From positions 1-32,294 of the forward strand of contig JAURDB010000015.1 of assembly GCA_030828175.1 (NCBI GenBank): a stretch of DNA of 32,294 bases. Direction: 5' to 3'. Position 1 is the first letter of the stretch. Each line of letters opens with the position of its first letter. Under the pieces are notes generated by a model. It ran no database searches. It was not told the origin of the DNA and worked only from the letters and a program-made list of their open reading frames with translations. The position numbers and the translations under genes are program-made. The stretch comes from Flavobacteriales bacterium (GTDB taxonomy: Bacteria > Bacteroidota > Bacteroidia > Flavobacteriales_D > Sanyastnellaceae). Positions 24,199-32,294 of the stretch are shown one piece after another.

Positions 24199-25328
24199 CA
24201 GTCGACCGTCTCGGGTGAGAGCACTTCGTTGTAGATGCGCAAATACTCAGGGAGCACGCGGTCTATTCCAAACGTGAGTGCCCGCTTTCGCGCTTGACCT
24301 CGGAAACGGTCAAGGTGGGCGTCATCCAACAGGAAGGCGGCGTGTTCCGCCATTTGGTCCACATCACCTACCGGGGAGAGCATGCCGCTGACACCATGCC
24401 GGATGACTTCTGGCAATCCCCCTGCTTCCGTTGCGATGACAGGCACGCTACAGGCCATGGCCTCCAACGCGGCCAGACCGAAACTCTCGCTCTCGGAAGG
24501 CAAGAGGAACAAGTCGGATATGGCCAGCGCTTCCAGCGGATTCTTCAATTTCCCGAGGAAGAACACGTGGTCTATCACCCCCAAATCACGGGCTTCCCTT
24601 TCCGCTGCCGATCGGTCGGGACCATCGCCCACCATCAACAGTTTGGACGGAGTGTGTTCAGCCAATCGTGCAAAAATCCGGATGACGTCTACAACGCGCT
24701 TGACCGGGCGAAAGTTGGAGATGTGGCTCAGTAGGTACTCTCCATCTTGTGTGAATTCACTGCGGTCTTGGACCTTCAGCCCTTCGAAGTGGCTGGGACA
24801 CACGAAGTTGGGAACGACGGTGATGTCCTTATTGATGCCGAACAGCTTGTAAGTATCACTGCGCAGGCTCGTGCTGACAGCGGTCACCGCATCGCTTTGG
24901 TTGATGGCAAAGGAAATGACCGGTTCGAAACCGGGGTCCTTTCCCAAAAGCGTGATATCGGTCCCGTGCAGGGTGGTCACAACGGGCAGGTGTCGCCCTT
25001 CTTCTGCAAGAATGCGCTTGGCCATGTAGGCACTCGATGCATGGGGGATGGCATAATGCACATGCAACAGGTCCAGGTTTTGCTGCCGAACCACCTCCAC
25101 CATCTTGGAGGCGAGAACAAGCTCATAGGGAGGGTAGTCGAAGAGGGGGTATTGGGCAATCCTGACTTCGTGATAGAAGACATTGGGGCGAAAGCTGCCC
25201 AGTCTCACGGGTTGGTCATAGGTTATGAAGTGGACCTCATGCCCTTGGTGGGCCAATGCCTTTCCCAACTCTGTGGCGACCACTCCGCTTCCACCGAAGG
25301 TGGGATAGCATACCATTCCTATCCTCAT
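24198..25328 (-). CDS. bshA: N-acetyl-alpha-D-glucosaminyl L-malate synthase
   Basis: BshA joins UDP-GlcNAc and L-malate, the first step of bacillithiol synthesis. The 376-residue GT4-family glycosyltransferase starts MRIGMVCYPTFGGSGVVATE with the GGSG nucleotide-site loop (12-15). It carries HYAIPHA (91-97), HGTDITLLG (121-129), SHISNFRPVKR (201-211), VGDGPDR and the GT4 E-x7-E motif ESFGLAALE (281-289), all close to characterised BshA. Length is as expected. The later enzymes BshB and BshC are not in this window. It sits 9 bases after the GH3/beta-lactamase fusion and overlaps the downstream membrane gene by one base, in the lon-porQ-cmk operon. Confidence 0.95.
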   Translation of the reverse strand: MRIGMVCYPTFGGSGVVATELGKALAHQGHEVHFITYDQPVRLGSFRPNVFYHEVRIAQYPLFDYPPYELVLASKMVEVVRQQNLDLLHVHYAIPHASSAYMAKRILAEEGRHLPVVTTLHGTDITLLGKDPGFEPVISFAINQSDAVTAVSTSLRSDTYKLFGINKDITVVPNFVCPSHFEGLKVQDRSEFTQDGEYLLSHISNFRPVKRVVDVIRIFARLAEHTPSKLLMVGDGPDRSAAEREARDLGVIDHVFFLGKLKNPLEALAISDLFLLPSESESFGLAALEAMACSVPVIATEAGGLPEVIRHGVSGMLSPVGDVDQMAEHAAFLLDDAHLDRFRGQARKRALTFGIDRVLPEYLRIYNEVLSPETVD

Positions 25329-25337
25329 GAATGCAAA

Positions 25338-28304
25338 TTAAGGCCTCGGGCCTACCCGGTCCGAAGCAGGCACAAAGCGTTCCGGAAAGCCCAATGCTTC
25401 GTCCACGATTTTCAGGGCTTTGGTTCGGATGTCTTCATCAATGAACGCGCGGTTTTCGGCGTCAGGGCAGATGCGATTGCTCAAAATCACAACCGTCCAA
25501 CCCCGCTCGGGGTCGGTCCAAGCCAAGGTTCCGGTGAAGCCGCTGTGCCCGAAACTGCGCCACGACCCTGCATTGCCGCTGGCGCCTGAGTCAGGATCGA
25601 GTCCGGGCTTGTCCCATCCCAATCCCCTTCTGTTGTCTTCATCGGGAAAGGCCCGATGGGTGAATTCGGCCAGGGTCCCCGGCTCAAGAATGCGCACATT
25701 CCCCCATTTGCCGCCCATTCGCATGGCCTCCATGAGCAGGGCCAGATCGTGCGCGTCCGAGAAAAGCCCGGCATGGCCCGCCACACCGCCCAGCATGGCC
25801 GCTCCCGGGTCATGCACCGTTCCGCGGATGTGGCCCTTGCGGAACAGGGTGTCCTTCTCCGTGGGTGCAATGTCCTCCGCTTGGGCCCACTTGAGGGGCT
25901 GGTACCCCATGTGTTCCAATTTCAACGGCCTGTAGATCAGGCTGTCCGCCAATTGGTCCAGCGACTGGCCCCAAGCGGCCTCAAGAATGTCTTTCAGCAA
26001 GTAATAGCCGATGTCGCTGTAACGGTAGTGGCCTGTTTCTTTTGGGGTGATGCCGCGCACCGTTTTACGGATGGAGTCGCACCAATGGGGGTTCATGCAC
26101 CGACCGTCACAGATTGGAATCCAGTCTTCGCGGGGTTCTTCGCTGAAGTCACCCCCCACGGAATCATCATGGGCCATCAGGTCCACGTAAAACGGGATCC
26201 AAGCGGGAAGTCCGGAACGATGGGCGAGAATGTCACGAAGCGTCCGCTTGCCCAGTTCTCCGTCGAGGGGAGCCTCCGGATCCCGGGGCAGGAGGGAAGA
26301 AAGTCTTTGGTCCAGCCGGATCATGCCGCGCTCTACCGAGATCATCGTGAGCAGGGTAGAGGTGGCCACCTTGGTAATGGAGGCCAAATCGTAGAGGTGA
26401 TGCCGTTCCACGGCGGTCTGGGCCGAGTCTCCCAATGTGCCGTGGCAGCCGTCGTAACGCACGGAGTCGTCCGCGACCACCAGGATGCGCATTCCCGGAG
26501 TCGATTTCATTTCAAGCGCCTCGGCAGCCAAGCTGTCCAAGCGGTCCGCCATGTTCTCGTAAGCGCCACCATTCGCGGACCGTGGCAGGCGGTGCGCTTC
26601 GCTCGGGTTCCCTTGTCCGGCCGTCCAATACCCCACATCGACCGGGAGTCTGCCCAGAGCCGCCCCCTCTCCACACCATGCCGCCATGGCCGCCACTTGC
26701 GTAGCCTCATCTTCATGGTGGGCAATCATCCATTCCACATCCAATGAATCGGGCAGAAAAGCCAAAGCATATGGGCTGGTGAACAGGGTAATGCAGGTGG
26801 TTTTTTCGGAAGCCACTACATCGCCCACCAGCTGATCTGCGCCGACGGGCAGGCCGAATCTGCGCTGAGGCCGGTTGCTTTCGTCGAGAAAGGCGAGTAC
26901 CACTTGATCACAAGCCTTCATGGGGTCCAAGGCCAGACTTCGCTCATTCGCGCCAATGCGTCCCTTTCCCAGTCTCACCACCTCGAGTTGAGGGAAAGTC
27001 AATCGGAGCCGGTTCTCCAAGGCCCTTCCTTCATTGCCCACGATGATCAACCCCGTGCGCACGGAAGGGTCCAGAATCGCTCCCCGCCCCAAGCGCACGA
27101 GCATGGCTTCCCGCACTTGTGCTTGCAGGCGCTGTTGGGATATTTCCGATGTCGGGTTGGCCGCTGGTCGCCGGGTCCATTGTTTGGCGAGCAGGACCTT
27201 CATGCATGCCTCATTGACCCGAGCCGTATCCAGTTCTCCCCTCAGGAGTGCAGCCTCGATGCTGTCCAAAGCGACGCCGGGATCGGAAGGGAACAGAAGC
27301 ACGTCATTGCCAGCAACGAGGGCAGCGACCTCCCGTGTTCCGGGAGGAACGGGGTCTGCTGCGCCTGCCATGGTCAGTGCATCGGTGAACACCAGCCCTT
27401 CAAAACCCAAGGAATCGATCAGGATGTCGTTGACTACAAGCGGTGACAAAGAAGTAGGAAGCCCTGATGTGGAATCCATGGAGGGCACCTCCAAATGGGC
27501 GGTCATGATGCCCTCGACGCCACGGTCTATCAATGTGATGAAGGGAGGCAACTCCGTCTGGGCCATCGTGGCGCTGTCGGAAGCAATCAAGGGCAGGGCA
27601 AGATGAGAGTCGAGGTCGGCGTCCCCGTGACCCGGGAAATGCTTGCCTACCGCCATGACACCTGCGGAACGCAAGCCTTCTGCCCAAGCAGCGGCGAGTT
27701 CGCCCACTTCTTCAGGGCGGGATCCGAAGGAGCGATTGCCGATGACAGGGTTTGCAGGATTGCTGTTGACGTCCGCTACCGGGGCAAAATCAATGCCGAT
27801 GCCCAGTCGCTTCAACTCAAGTCCTGCTGCCTTTCCGGCCAAACGCACCAGGTCCGGATTTTCCGTGGCGCCCAAAGCCATGGCCCTTGGGAAGGAGAGG
27901 CCATCTGAAAGGCGCATTCCCGATCCCCACTCCGCGTCCATCGCCGTGAGCAGTCCTACCCCTGAAATGGTGCGGGCGATGCTGTCCAAGGTCGCGAGGT
28001 TGCGCCGCGTTCCCGCGGTGTCGCCTTGCATCGCAATGACCCCTCCTATTCCAAACGACAGGATGTCGCCTCTCACTTCTTCAAACGATGCGGTCTCTCC
28101 CGGTTTGGAGTACAAAGGGACCATCATCAGCTGCGCAATGCGCTGCCGCATGGACATCGAGTCCAGCTGTGCCAACGCAAGGGCAGAATCTCCCGATAGG
28201 AATTCCGGACGGATGGGGCCGGTGCTACGGGGCTGAGCTCCCCCTTGGCTGCAGCTGAACAGCGCCAAGGAAAGCCAGATCCAAACCGAGCAAGTCAGCC
28301 TCAT
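25338..28304 (-). CDS. GH3 beta-N-acetylglucosaminidase fused to a beta-lactamase-type serine hydrolase
   Basis: This 988-residue envelope protein combines two enzymes. The N-terminus is a signal sequence with a probable lipobox (LFSC, Cys18). The GH3 NagZ-like domain (about 45-380) carries KHFPGHGDADLDSH (221-234), holding the family's His/Asp acid-base loop, and the nucleophile Asp308 in FTDALTM. A GH3 C-terminal-like domain follows (about 390-560). The beta-lactamase/DD-peptidase domain (about 590-975) has Ser642-x-x-Lys645 (SITK), Tyr762-Ser-Asp where Tyr-x-Asn is usual, and HSG (920-922). Both active sites look intact. Likely role: removing GlcNAc from muropeptides or wall glycans and cleaving a peptide, ester or lactam bond in the same compartment. 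Its ATG overlaps the cmk stop as ATGA. Confidence 0.93.
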   Translation of the reverse strand: MRLTCSVWIWLSLALFSCSQGGAQPRSTGPIRPEFLSGDSALALAQLDSMSMRQRIAQLMMVPLYSKPGETASFEEVRGDILSFGIGGVIAMQGDTAGTRRNLATLDSIARTISGVGLLTAMDAEWGSGMRLSDGLSFPRAMALGATENPDLVRLAGKAAGLELKRLGIGIDFAPVADVNSNPANPVIGNRSFGSRPEEVGELAAAWAEGLRSAGVMAVGKHFPGHGDADLDSHLALPLIASDSATMAQTELPPFITLIDRGVEGIMTAHLEVPSMDSTSGLPTSLSPLVVNDILIDSLGFEGLVFTDALTMAGAADPVPPGTREVAALVAGNDVLLFPSDPGVALDSIEAALLRGELDTARVNEACMKVLLAKQWTRRPAANPTSEISQQRLQAQVREAMLVRLGRGAILDPSVRTGLIIVGNEGRALENRLRLTFPQLEVVRLGKGRIGANERSLALDPMKACDQVVLAFLDESNRPQRRFGLPVGADQLVGDVVASEKTTCITLFTSPYALAFLPDSLDVEWMIAHHEDEATQVAAMAAWCGEGAALGRLPVDVGYWTAGQGNPSEAHRLPRSANGGAYENMADRLDSLAAEALEMKSTPGMRILVVADDSVRYDGCHGTLGDSAQTAVERHHLYDLASITKVATSTLLTMISVERGMIRLDQRLSSLLPRDPEAPLDGELGKRTLRDILAHRSGLPAWIPFYVDLMAHDDSVGGDFSEEPREDWIPICDGRCMNPHWCDSIRKTVRGITPKETGHYRYSDIGYYLLKDILEAAWGQSLDQLADSLIYRPLKLEHMGYQPLKWAQAEDIAPTEKDTLFRKGHIRGTVHDPGAAMLGGVAGHAGLFSDAHDLALLMEAMRMGGKWGNVRILEPGTLAEFTHRAFPDEDNRRGLGWDKPGLDPDSGASGNAGSWRSFGHSGFTGTLAWTDPERGWTVVILSNRICPDAENRAFIDEDIRTKALKIVDEALGFPERFVPASDRVGPRP

Positions 28305-28993
28305 CCTTCGAGGACTTGCTTCACGCAGGCCATCATGTGATCGAATTGTTCCTCGATGGACAAATCACTGTTGTCAATCACAATGGCATCCTCTGCCTGG
28401 GTGAGGGGACTGTGGTCGCGCGTGCTGTCGATGAGGTCGCGGCTTCCCAGATTCTCTACAATCTCGTCGAGGGTCACAGCGCGCCCTTTGCGCTGCATTT
28501 CAAGAAACCTGCGCTTGCCGCGGGCTTCCATGCTGGCGGTCATGAAAAATTTCAATTCCGCATCGGGAAGAACCACGGTTCCGATGTCCCTGCCGTCCAT
28601 GACGACTCCTTTCATTTCGCCCATCCGGCGTTGTGCCCGCACCAGCTTCTCTCGCACTGCGGGCATTTTGGCAATCACACTGACATGCCGAGACACCTCA
28701 TGGCTTCGGATTTCCTTTTCCACGTTCCGTCCATTGAGGCAGATTTCGCTCCTTCCTGAACCCGGGTTGAACCGAAACGTCAGATACACCTGAGGAAGGG
28801 CCTCCATCATGGCTTCCTCGTCCAGATTTCCCTCGCGATCGACGAGCTTTTCCCGAATGGCGAACAGGGTAACCGCACGGTACATGGCGCCTGTGTCGAT
28901 GTACAGGTAATTCAACGCCTTGGCCAGCCCATGTGCCAGTGTACTTTTTCCAGAAGCACTGAGTCCGTCAATGGCGATGCTGATGCGTTTCAT
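28301..28993 (-). CDS. cmk: cytidylate kinase
   Basis: Cmk phosphorylates CMP and dCMP to the diphosphates. The 230-residue protein has the P-loop GLSASGKS (10-17), YIDTGAMYRA (31-40), an NMP-binding insert, DGRDIGT (133-139) and the SRDLIDSTR region (184-192), all typical. The open frame reaches back to 29302, but the ATG at 28993 is chosen because MKRISIAIDG is the canonical first strand. It lies 47 bases after porQ and overlaps the next gene by four bases (ATGA). Cmk next to porQ is a recurring arrangement in Bacteroidota. Confidence 0.97.
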   Translation of the reverse strand: MKRISIAIDGLSASGKSTLAHGLAKALNYLYIDTGAMYRAVTLFAIREKLVDREGNLDEEAMMEALPQVYLTFRFNPGSGRSEICLNGRNVEKEIRSHEVSRHVSVIAKMPAVREKLVRAQRRMGEMKGVVMDGRDIGTVVLPDAELKFFMTASMEARGKRRFLEMQRKGRAVTLDEIVENLGSRDLIDSTRDHSPLTQAEDAIVIDNSDLSIEEQFDHMMACVKQVLEG

Positions 28994-29040
28994 TGATGTG
29001 TGGTCGTTTCCGCAGCCCCGAAGGTAGCAAGGACGGGGGC

Positions 29041-30090
29041 TCAACGGTTGGTCAATCGGGTGCGGATGGAGAGGTGGGTGGAAGCACCTGCTGTGTGATA
29101 GGTATTGCGGGCGACTGCCAAATGGAACCTCTTGACCTTGAAGTCCAGACCCCATGCGAATCCGGCCGTACCCGGAGCATTGTTCAATCGCAGTTGCTGC
29201 CGCCGCCGGTGGTGATACCCAAAGCGGAAAGCCAGGTTTTCGCCGAGTTGCAGTCCAGTACCGATGGCCAGGTGCCTCAGAAGCCGGTCGCCAAAGGCCC
29301 ATGTTCCGTTGGGCAAGGTATCCCCGGTCAAAGGGTCTATGGTGTCGTCATAGAAACCTTCCGGGGCAAGGTCCCACTGCTGCATTTCATCATAGGTCGT
29401 GTAGAGGATGAACGGTGCGTTATCGAATCCCTTGGTCAAGGACAGCCGCATGTCGGACTCAAACCCTCCGGTTACCCCTCCTGCATTGGCGGTTCTCATG
29501 CCCCCCCAAGGGCGCCAGTTCAAGGCCACCCGCAATTGTCGGTCTCTGCGGAAATAATTGGCCGACAAATCCAATTGGGCAAAGGAGGACCGGCGCTCGG
29601 CGTATCCACTTTGGCCCAGCCAAGAGGCAACGGCAAGCGTCAAGTTGCTGTCCACGGGAATGCTGATTCCGGATACCCATGACACATCTGAAGCGCTGAA
29701 GCTGCCCGTCTCAGACCCCACAGGATCCCGGCTTGTGAAGGTCCCGTATCCCAGGTTGCGGAGCCCTGTGTGCCAAACCCATTTGCGCTTTTCGGGTCGA
29801 CTGGCATACATGACAGAAGCCATGGCTGTGCCGGCGAAGTAGTCCATGTATGCCAGGTGCAACTGGCCGGCATGCGTTGAGTCCAACAGTGAAGCCTGAC
29901 CGAGGGCATCTCCCATTTCCGCATGCAATGGCGCTCCCATGCTTTCCGCAGACCCTGCAAACCGAGCGGAAAGAGGCAAATCCAGTAATCCAGGGCGTGG
30001 TACGGTTTCCGATTGAGCCGAGACTGCAAGGGGGAGCAGGGATCCAATCAGGACAGCAAAATGCCGGCAGAAAGGGGCCATCCGATTCAT
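29041..30090 (-). CDS. porQ: type IX secretion system protein PorQ
   Basis: PorQ is an outer-membrane beta-barrel of the T9SS attachment complex, which handles sorting-domain removal and anchoring of cargo. The 349-residue protein has a signal peptide (about 1-25, ending AVSAQ), then a family-like start (PGLLDLPLSARFAGSAES) and alternating strands to the end (NTYHTAGASTHLSIRTRL), as in PorP/PorQ-type proteins of about 340 residues. Its place between lon and cmk supports the call. Its ATG overlaps the lon stop by four bases (ATGA), suggesting coupled translation. It implies that the T9SS-tagged protease at 1865-3553 can be exported. Confidence 0.9.
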   Translation of the reverse strand: MNRMAPFCRHFAVLIGSLLPLAVSAQSETVPRPGLLDLPLSARFAGSAESMGAPLHAEMGDALGQASLLDSTHAGQLHLAYMDYFAGTAMASVMYASRPEKRKWVWHTGLRNLGYGTFTSRDPVGSETGSFSASDVSWVSGISIPVDSNLTLAVASWLGQSGYAERRSSFAQLDLSANYFRRDRQLRVALNWRPWGGMRTANAGGVTGGFESDMRLSLTKGFDNAPFILYTTYDEMQQWDLAPEGFYDDTIDPLTGDTLPNGTWAFGDRLLRHLAIGTGLQLGENLAFRFGYHHRRRQQLRLNNAPGTAGFAWGLDFKVKRFHLAVARNTYHTAGASTHLSIRTRLTNR

Positions 30091-32294
30091 TCAGCGGATA
30101 GAATCTCGAGCGGAGTCTCCACCTTCTCTTTCAGCAAGGCGCGCTCCACCACTTCGGTCATCGTTTTCACGTAATGGAAACGCAATCCTTTGAGGTATCG
30201 TGCCTGAATGTCCTCCACGTGTTTTCGGTTGGCTTCGCAAAGCACAATTTCCTTGATGCCGGCTCGGCGGGCCGCCAAGAGCTTCTCTTTGATGCCGCCG
30301 ACCGGCAGGACCTGTCCGCGCAGGGTGATTTCACCGGTCATCGCGAGGAATTTCCTGACCTTCCGCTGCGTGAAGATGGAGGCCAATGCGGTCAACATGG
30401 TGATGCCGGCCGAGGGACCGTCCTTGGGAATCGCACCCGCGGGCACATGCACGTGGACGTCCCAGGTATCGAACACCTTGGGATCCAAGTCCAGCTCTTC
30501 CGCATGGGCCTTGAGGTATTGCAGGGCGATGACGGCGCTTTCCTTCATCACATCCCCCAGGTTTCCAGTCAGGGTCAACTTTCCCTTGCCTTTGACGATG
30601 CTCGTTTCGATGAAAAGGATGTCTCCACCGGCAGGCGTCCACGCAAGTCCCGTGACCACCCCTGCCACATCGTTGCCCTCATAGCGCTCCTTCTCGTGGG
30701 AGGGGCCGAGGATGTGGGTGAGCTCTTCCGGGGCAATGCGGATGTCGTGTGGAATGTCCATCGCAATCTGAACGGCGCGGTGGCGGACCACCTTGGCGAT
30801 GCGCTTGTCCAGTCCTCGTACCCCGCTTTCGTTGGTGTATTCCGCACAGATCTTCTCCAGCGTCTCCTGCGGGATTTCAATCTGCTCCTCCGTGATGCCC
30901 GTCTCGGCAACGTGCTTGCGGATCAGGTGACGCAACGCAATCTGCACCTTCTCTTCCACGGTGTATCCCGTCACTTCGATGATTTCCATCCGGTCCCGCA
31001 AGGCGGGCTGAATGGTGGCCAACGAGTTGGAGGTGGCCAGGAACATCACCTTGGAGAGGTCGTAATCGAGCTCGAGGTAGTTGTCGTAAAAGGCGCTGTT
31101 CTGCTCGGGGTCGAGGACCTCGAGCATGGCAGAGGAGGGGTCGCCGTGGAGGTCTCGGCTCAGTTTGTCGATCTCGTCGAGGACGAACAAGGGATTGGAC
31201 GTTCCTGACTTCTTTAGGTTCTGGATGACCCGACCGGGCATGGCGCCGATGTAAGTCTTCCGGTGACCGCGGATTTCCGCCTCGTCCCGCATACCGCCCA
31301 AAGACATGCGCACATATTCGCGGCCCAGCGCTTTGGCGATGGACTTGCCCAAGGAGGTCTTGCCCACCCCCGGCGGTCCATAGAGACAAATGATGGGCGA
31401 CTTCATGTCTCCCTTCAGCTTCAGGACTGCGAGGTGCTCGATGATGCGCTCCTTCACCTTCTCCAACCCATAGTGGTCCTCGTCCAGGATTTCCTGGGCG
31501 TGGGCCAGGTCAAAGTTGTCCTCGGAGGTGATGTTCCATGGAAGGTCCAGCAGGAGGTCGAGATAGTTGGACTGGACGCTGTACTCGGCACTCTGCGTGT
31601 TCATGCGCTCGAGCTTTCCAATCTCCTTGGCAAAGGTCTCGGCCACTTTTTCCGGCCAGTCCTTCATTTCAGCGCGGGCCTTCTTGCCTGCGATGTCCTC
31701 CTTGTGCGGGTCCGATCCGAGTTCCTCCTGGATCTGCTTCATCTGCTGGTGCAGGAAGAACTCGCGCTGCTGCTTTTCGATGTCGGTCTTGACCCGGCTC
31801 TGGATGTCGTGCTTGAGCTCCAGCACCTTCAGCTCCTCGCCCAGCAGTTCCATGACCTTCTCGACGCGGCCCTTCAAGCCGGGAATCTGGAGCAGGTCCT
31901 GCTTCTTTTGCTTCTCCGCGTTCATGTTGGACGCGATGAAGTGCACCAGGAAGCGCAAGGAGTCGATGTTCTTGATGGCGATGGCTGCCTCGGAGGGGAT
32001 GTTCGGACTGTTCTGGATGACGTCCATGCTCATCTCTTGCAAGCTTTGTTGCATGGCCTCACGTTCCGTGTCGTCCCATCGGTCTTCCGCATCGGGGAAG
32101 GGAGATATCCGCGCCCTCAGATAAGGTTCGGTTTCCAGAACCTCACCCATGCGGCAGCGCCGCTTGCCCTGGATGATGACGGTGTTGGAGCCATCGGGCA
32201 TTCGGAGCATTTTCACAATGCGGGCCACAGTGCCAACATCATGCAGGTCTCCTCCCTCCGGATTCTCTATTTCGCCATCTTGCTGCGTCATGAC
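30087..32294 (-). CDS. lon: ATP-dependent Lon protease, N-terminus cut by the right edge
   Basis: Lon degrades misfolded and regulatory proteins in the cytoplasm as a hexamer. The visible 735 residues start inside the N-terminal substrate domain; a Val codon lies before the Met at 32291, which is internal and not the start, and roughly 90-110 residues are missing. Counting from that Met, Walker A GPPGVGKT is at 305-312, Walker B FVLDEID at 369-375, the sensor and arginine-finger region follows, and the protease domain carries the Ser627-Lys668 dyad (KDGPSAGI and GGIKEK). The C-terminus is complete. It is the first visible gene of the operon lon-porQ-cmk-GH3/beta-lactamase-bshA-membrane protein. 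Its promoter is outside the window. Confidence 0.97.
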   Translation of the reverse strand, partial: VMTQQDGEIENPEGGDLHDVGTVARIVKMLRMPDGSNTVIIQGKRRCRMGEVLETEPYLRARISPFPDAEDRWDDTEREAMQQSLQEMSMDVIQNSPNIPSEAAIAIKNIDSLRFLVHFIASNMNAEKQKKQDLLQIPGLKGRVEKVMELLGEELKVLELKHDIQSRVKTDIEKQQREFFLHQQMKQIQEELGSDPHKEDIAGKKARAEMKDWPEKVAETFAKEIGKLERMNTQSAEYSVQSNYLDLLLDLPWNITSEDNFDLAHAQEILDEDHYGLEKVKERIIEHLAVLKLKGDMKSPIICLYGPPGVGKTSLGKSIAKALGREYVRMSLGGMRDEAEIRGHRKTYIGAMPGRVIQNLKKSGTSNPLFVLDEIDKLSRDLHGDPSSAMLEVLDPEQNSAFYDNYLELDYDLSKVMFLATSNSLATIQPALRDRMEIIEVTGYTVEEKVQIALRHLIRKHVAETGITEEQIEIPQETLEKICAEYTNESGVRGLDKRIAKVVRHRAVQIAMDIPHDIRIAPEELTHILGPSHEKERYEGNDVAGVVTGLAWTPAGGDILFIETSIVKGKGKLTLTGNLGDVMKESAVIALQYLKAHAEELDLDPKVFDTWDVHVHVPAGAIPKDGPSAGITMLTALASIFTQRKVRKFLAMTGEITLRGQVLPVGGIKEKLLAARRAGIKEIVLCEANRKHVEDIQARYLKGLRFHYVKTMTEVVERALLKEKVETPLEILSAE

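Noticed and set aside
28994-29302. N-terminal extension of cmk to 29302
   Set aside because: It would overlap the end of porQ, and the canonical Cmk N-terminus begins at the ATG at 28993.
32289-32291. ATG at 32291 as the start of lon
   Set aside because: The upstream codon is open, and the sequence after this Met matches the middle of the Lon N-terminal domain, so the true start is beyond the window.

Overview
The window looks like Bacteroidota, probably a GC-rich member of the Flavobacteriales or a relative. It carries porQ of the type IX secretion system (T9SS), a secreted protease with a T9SS C-terminal sorting domain, bshA for bacillithiol synthesis, a fused alpha/beta 2-oxo acid dehydrogenase E1, and a GH3/beta-lactamase fusion of a type common in this phylum. 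The order lon-porQ-cmk also fits. Coding density is very high: 20 complete genes, lon cut by the right edge, and a possible gene start at the left edge. No non-coding stretch exceeds 150 bases. I saw no rRNA, tRNA, CRISPR array, insertion sequence, phage gene or attachment site.

Layout. 1-1724 (-): a carboxy-terminal processing protease (S41), with the possible start of another minus-strand gene at the very edge. 1865-3553 (+): a secreted trypsin-like protease with a T9SS sorting domain. 3554-7252 (-): a tightly overlapping operon of a pRiA4b ORF-3-like acidic protein, miaA and a MutS2 without an Smr domain. 7347-7889 (+) and 7893-8237 (-): two small proteins of unknown function. 8303-10321 (-) and 10387-11982 (+): the fused E1 dehydrogenase and a COG2509-like FAD dehydrogenase, divergent around a strong inverted repeat. 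11963-15152 (-): a DAO-type FAD oxidoreductase followed by an outer-membrane protein with TSP3 repeats and two SPOR-like domains. 15243-17846 (+): a large TPR protein with a poly-alanine tract. 17859-20801 (-): a secreted alpha/beta hydrolase fused to a beta-helix-like region. 20934-23598 (+): an SLC12-type cation-chloride transporter and aroQ. 23587-32294 (-): the six-gene run lon, porQ, cmk, GH3/beta-lactamase fusion, bshA and a two-helix membrane protein.

How the genes work together. Most are housekeeping: tRNA modification, DNA repair or recombination, shikimate pathway, CMP kinase, Lon proteolysis, branched-chain oxo-acid oxidation and thiol synthesis. Envelope functions are prominent: PorQ serves the T9SS, which should export the protease at 1865-3553. 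The GH3/beta-lactamase fusion and the SPOR protein point to peptidoglycan turnover or binding. In the long minus-strand operon most neighbours overlap by 1-4 bases (ATGA, TGATG), which suggests translational coupling. Convergent pairs abut or overlap by up to 20 bases with no visible intrinsic terminator. I found no clear new defence or mobile system. The least explained items are the hydrolase/beta-helix fusion, the poly-alanine TPR protein and the inverted repeat at 10337-10365.
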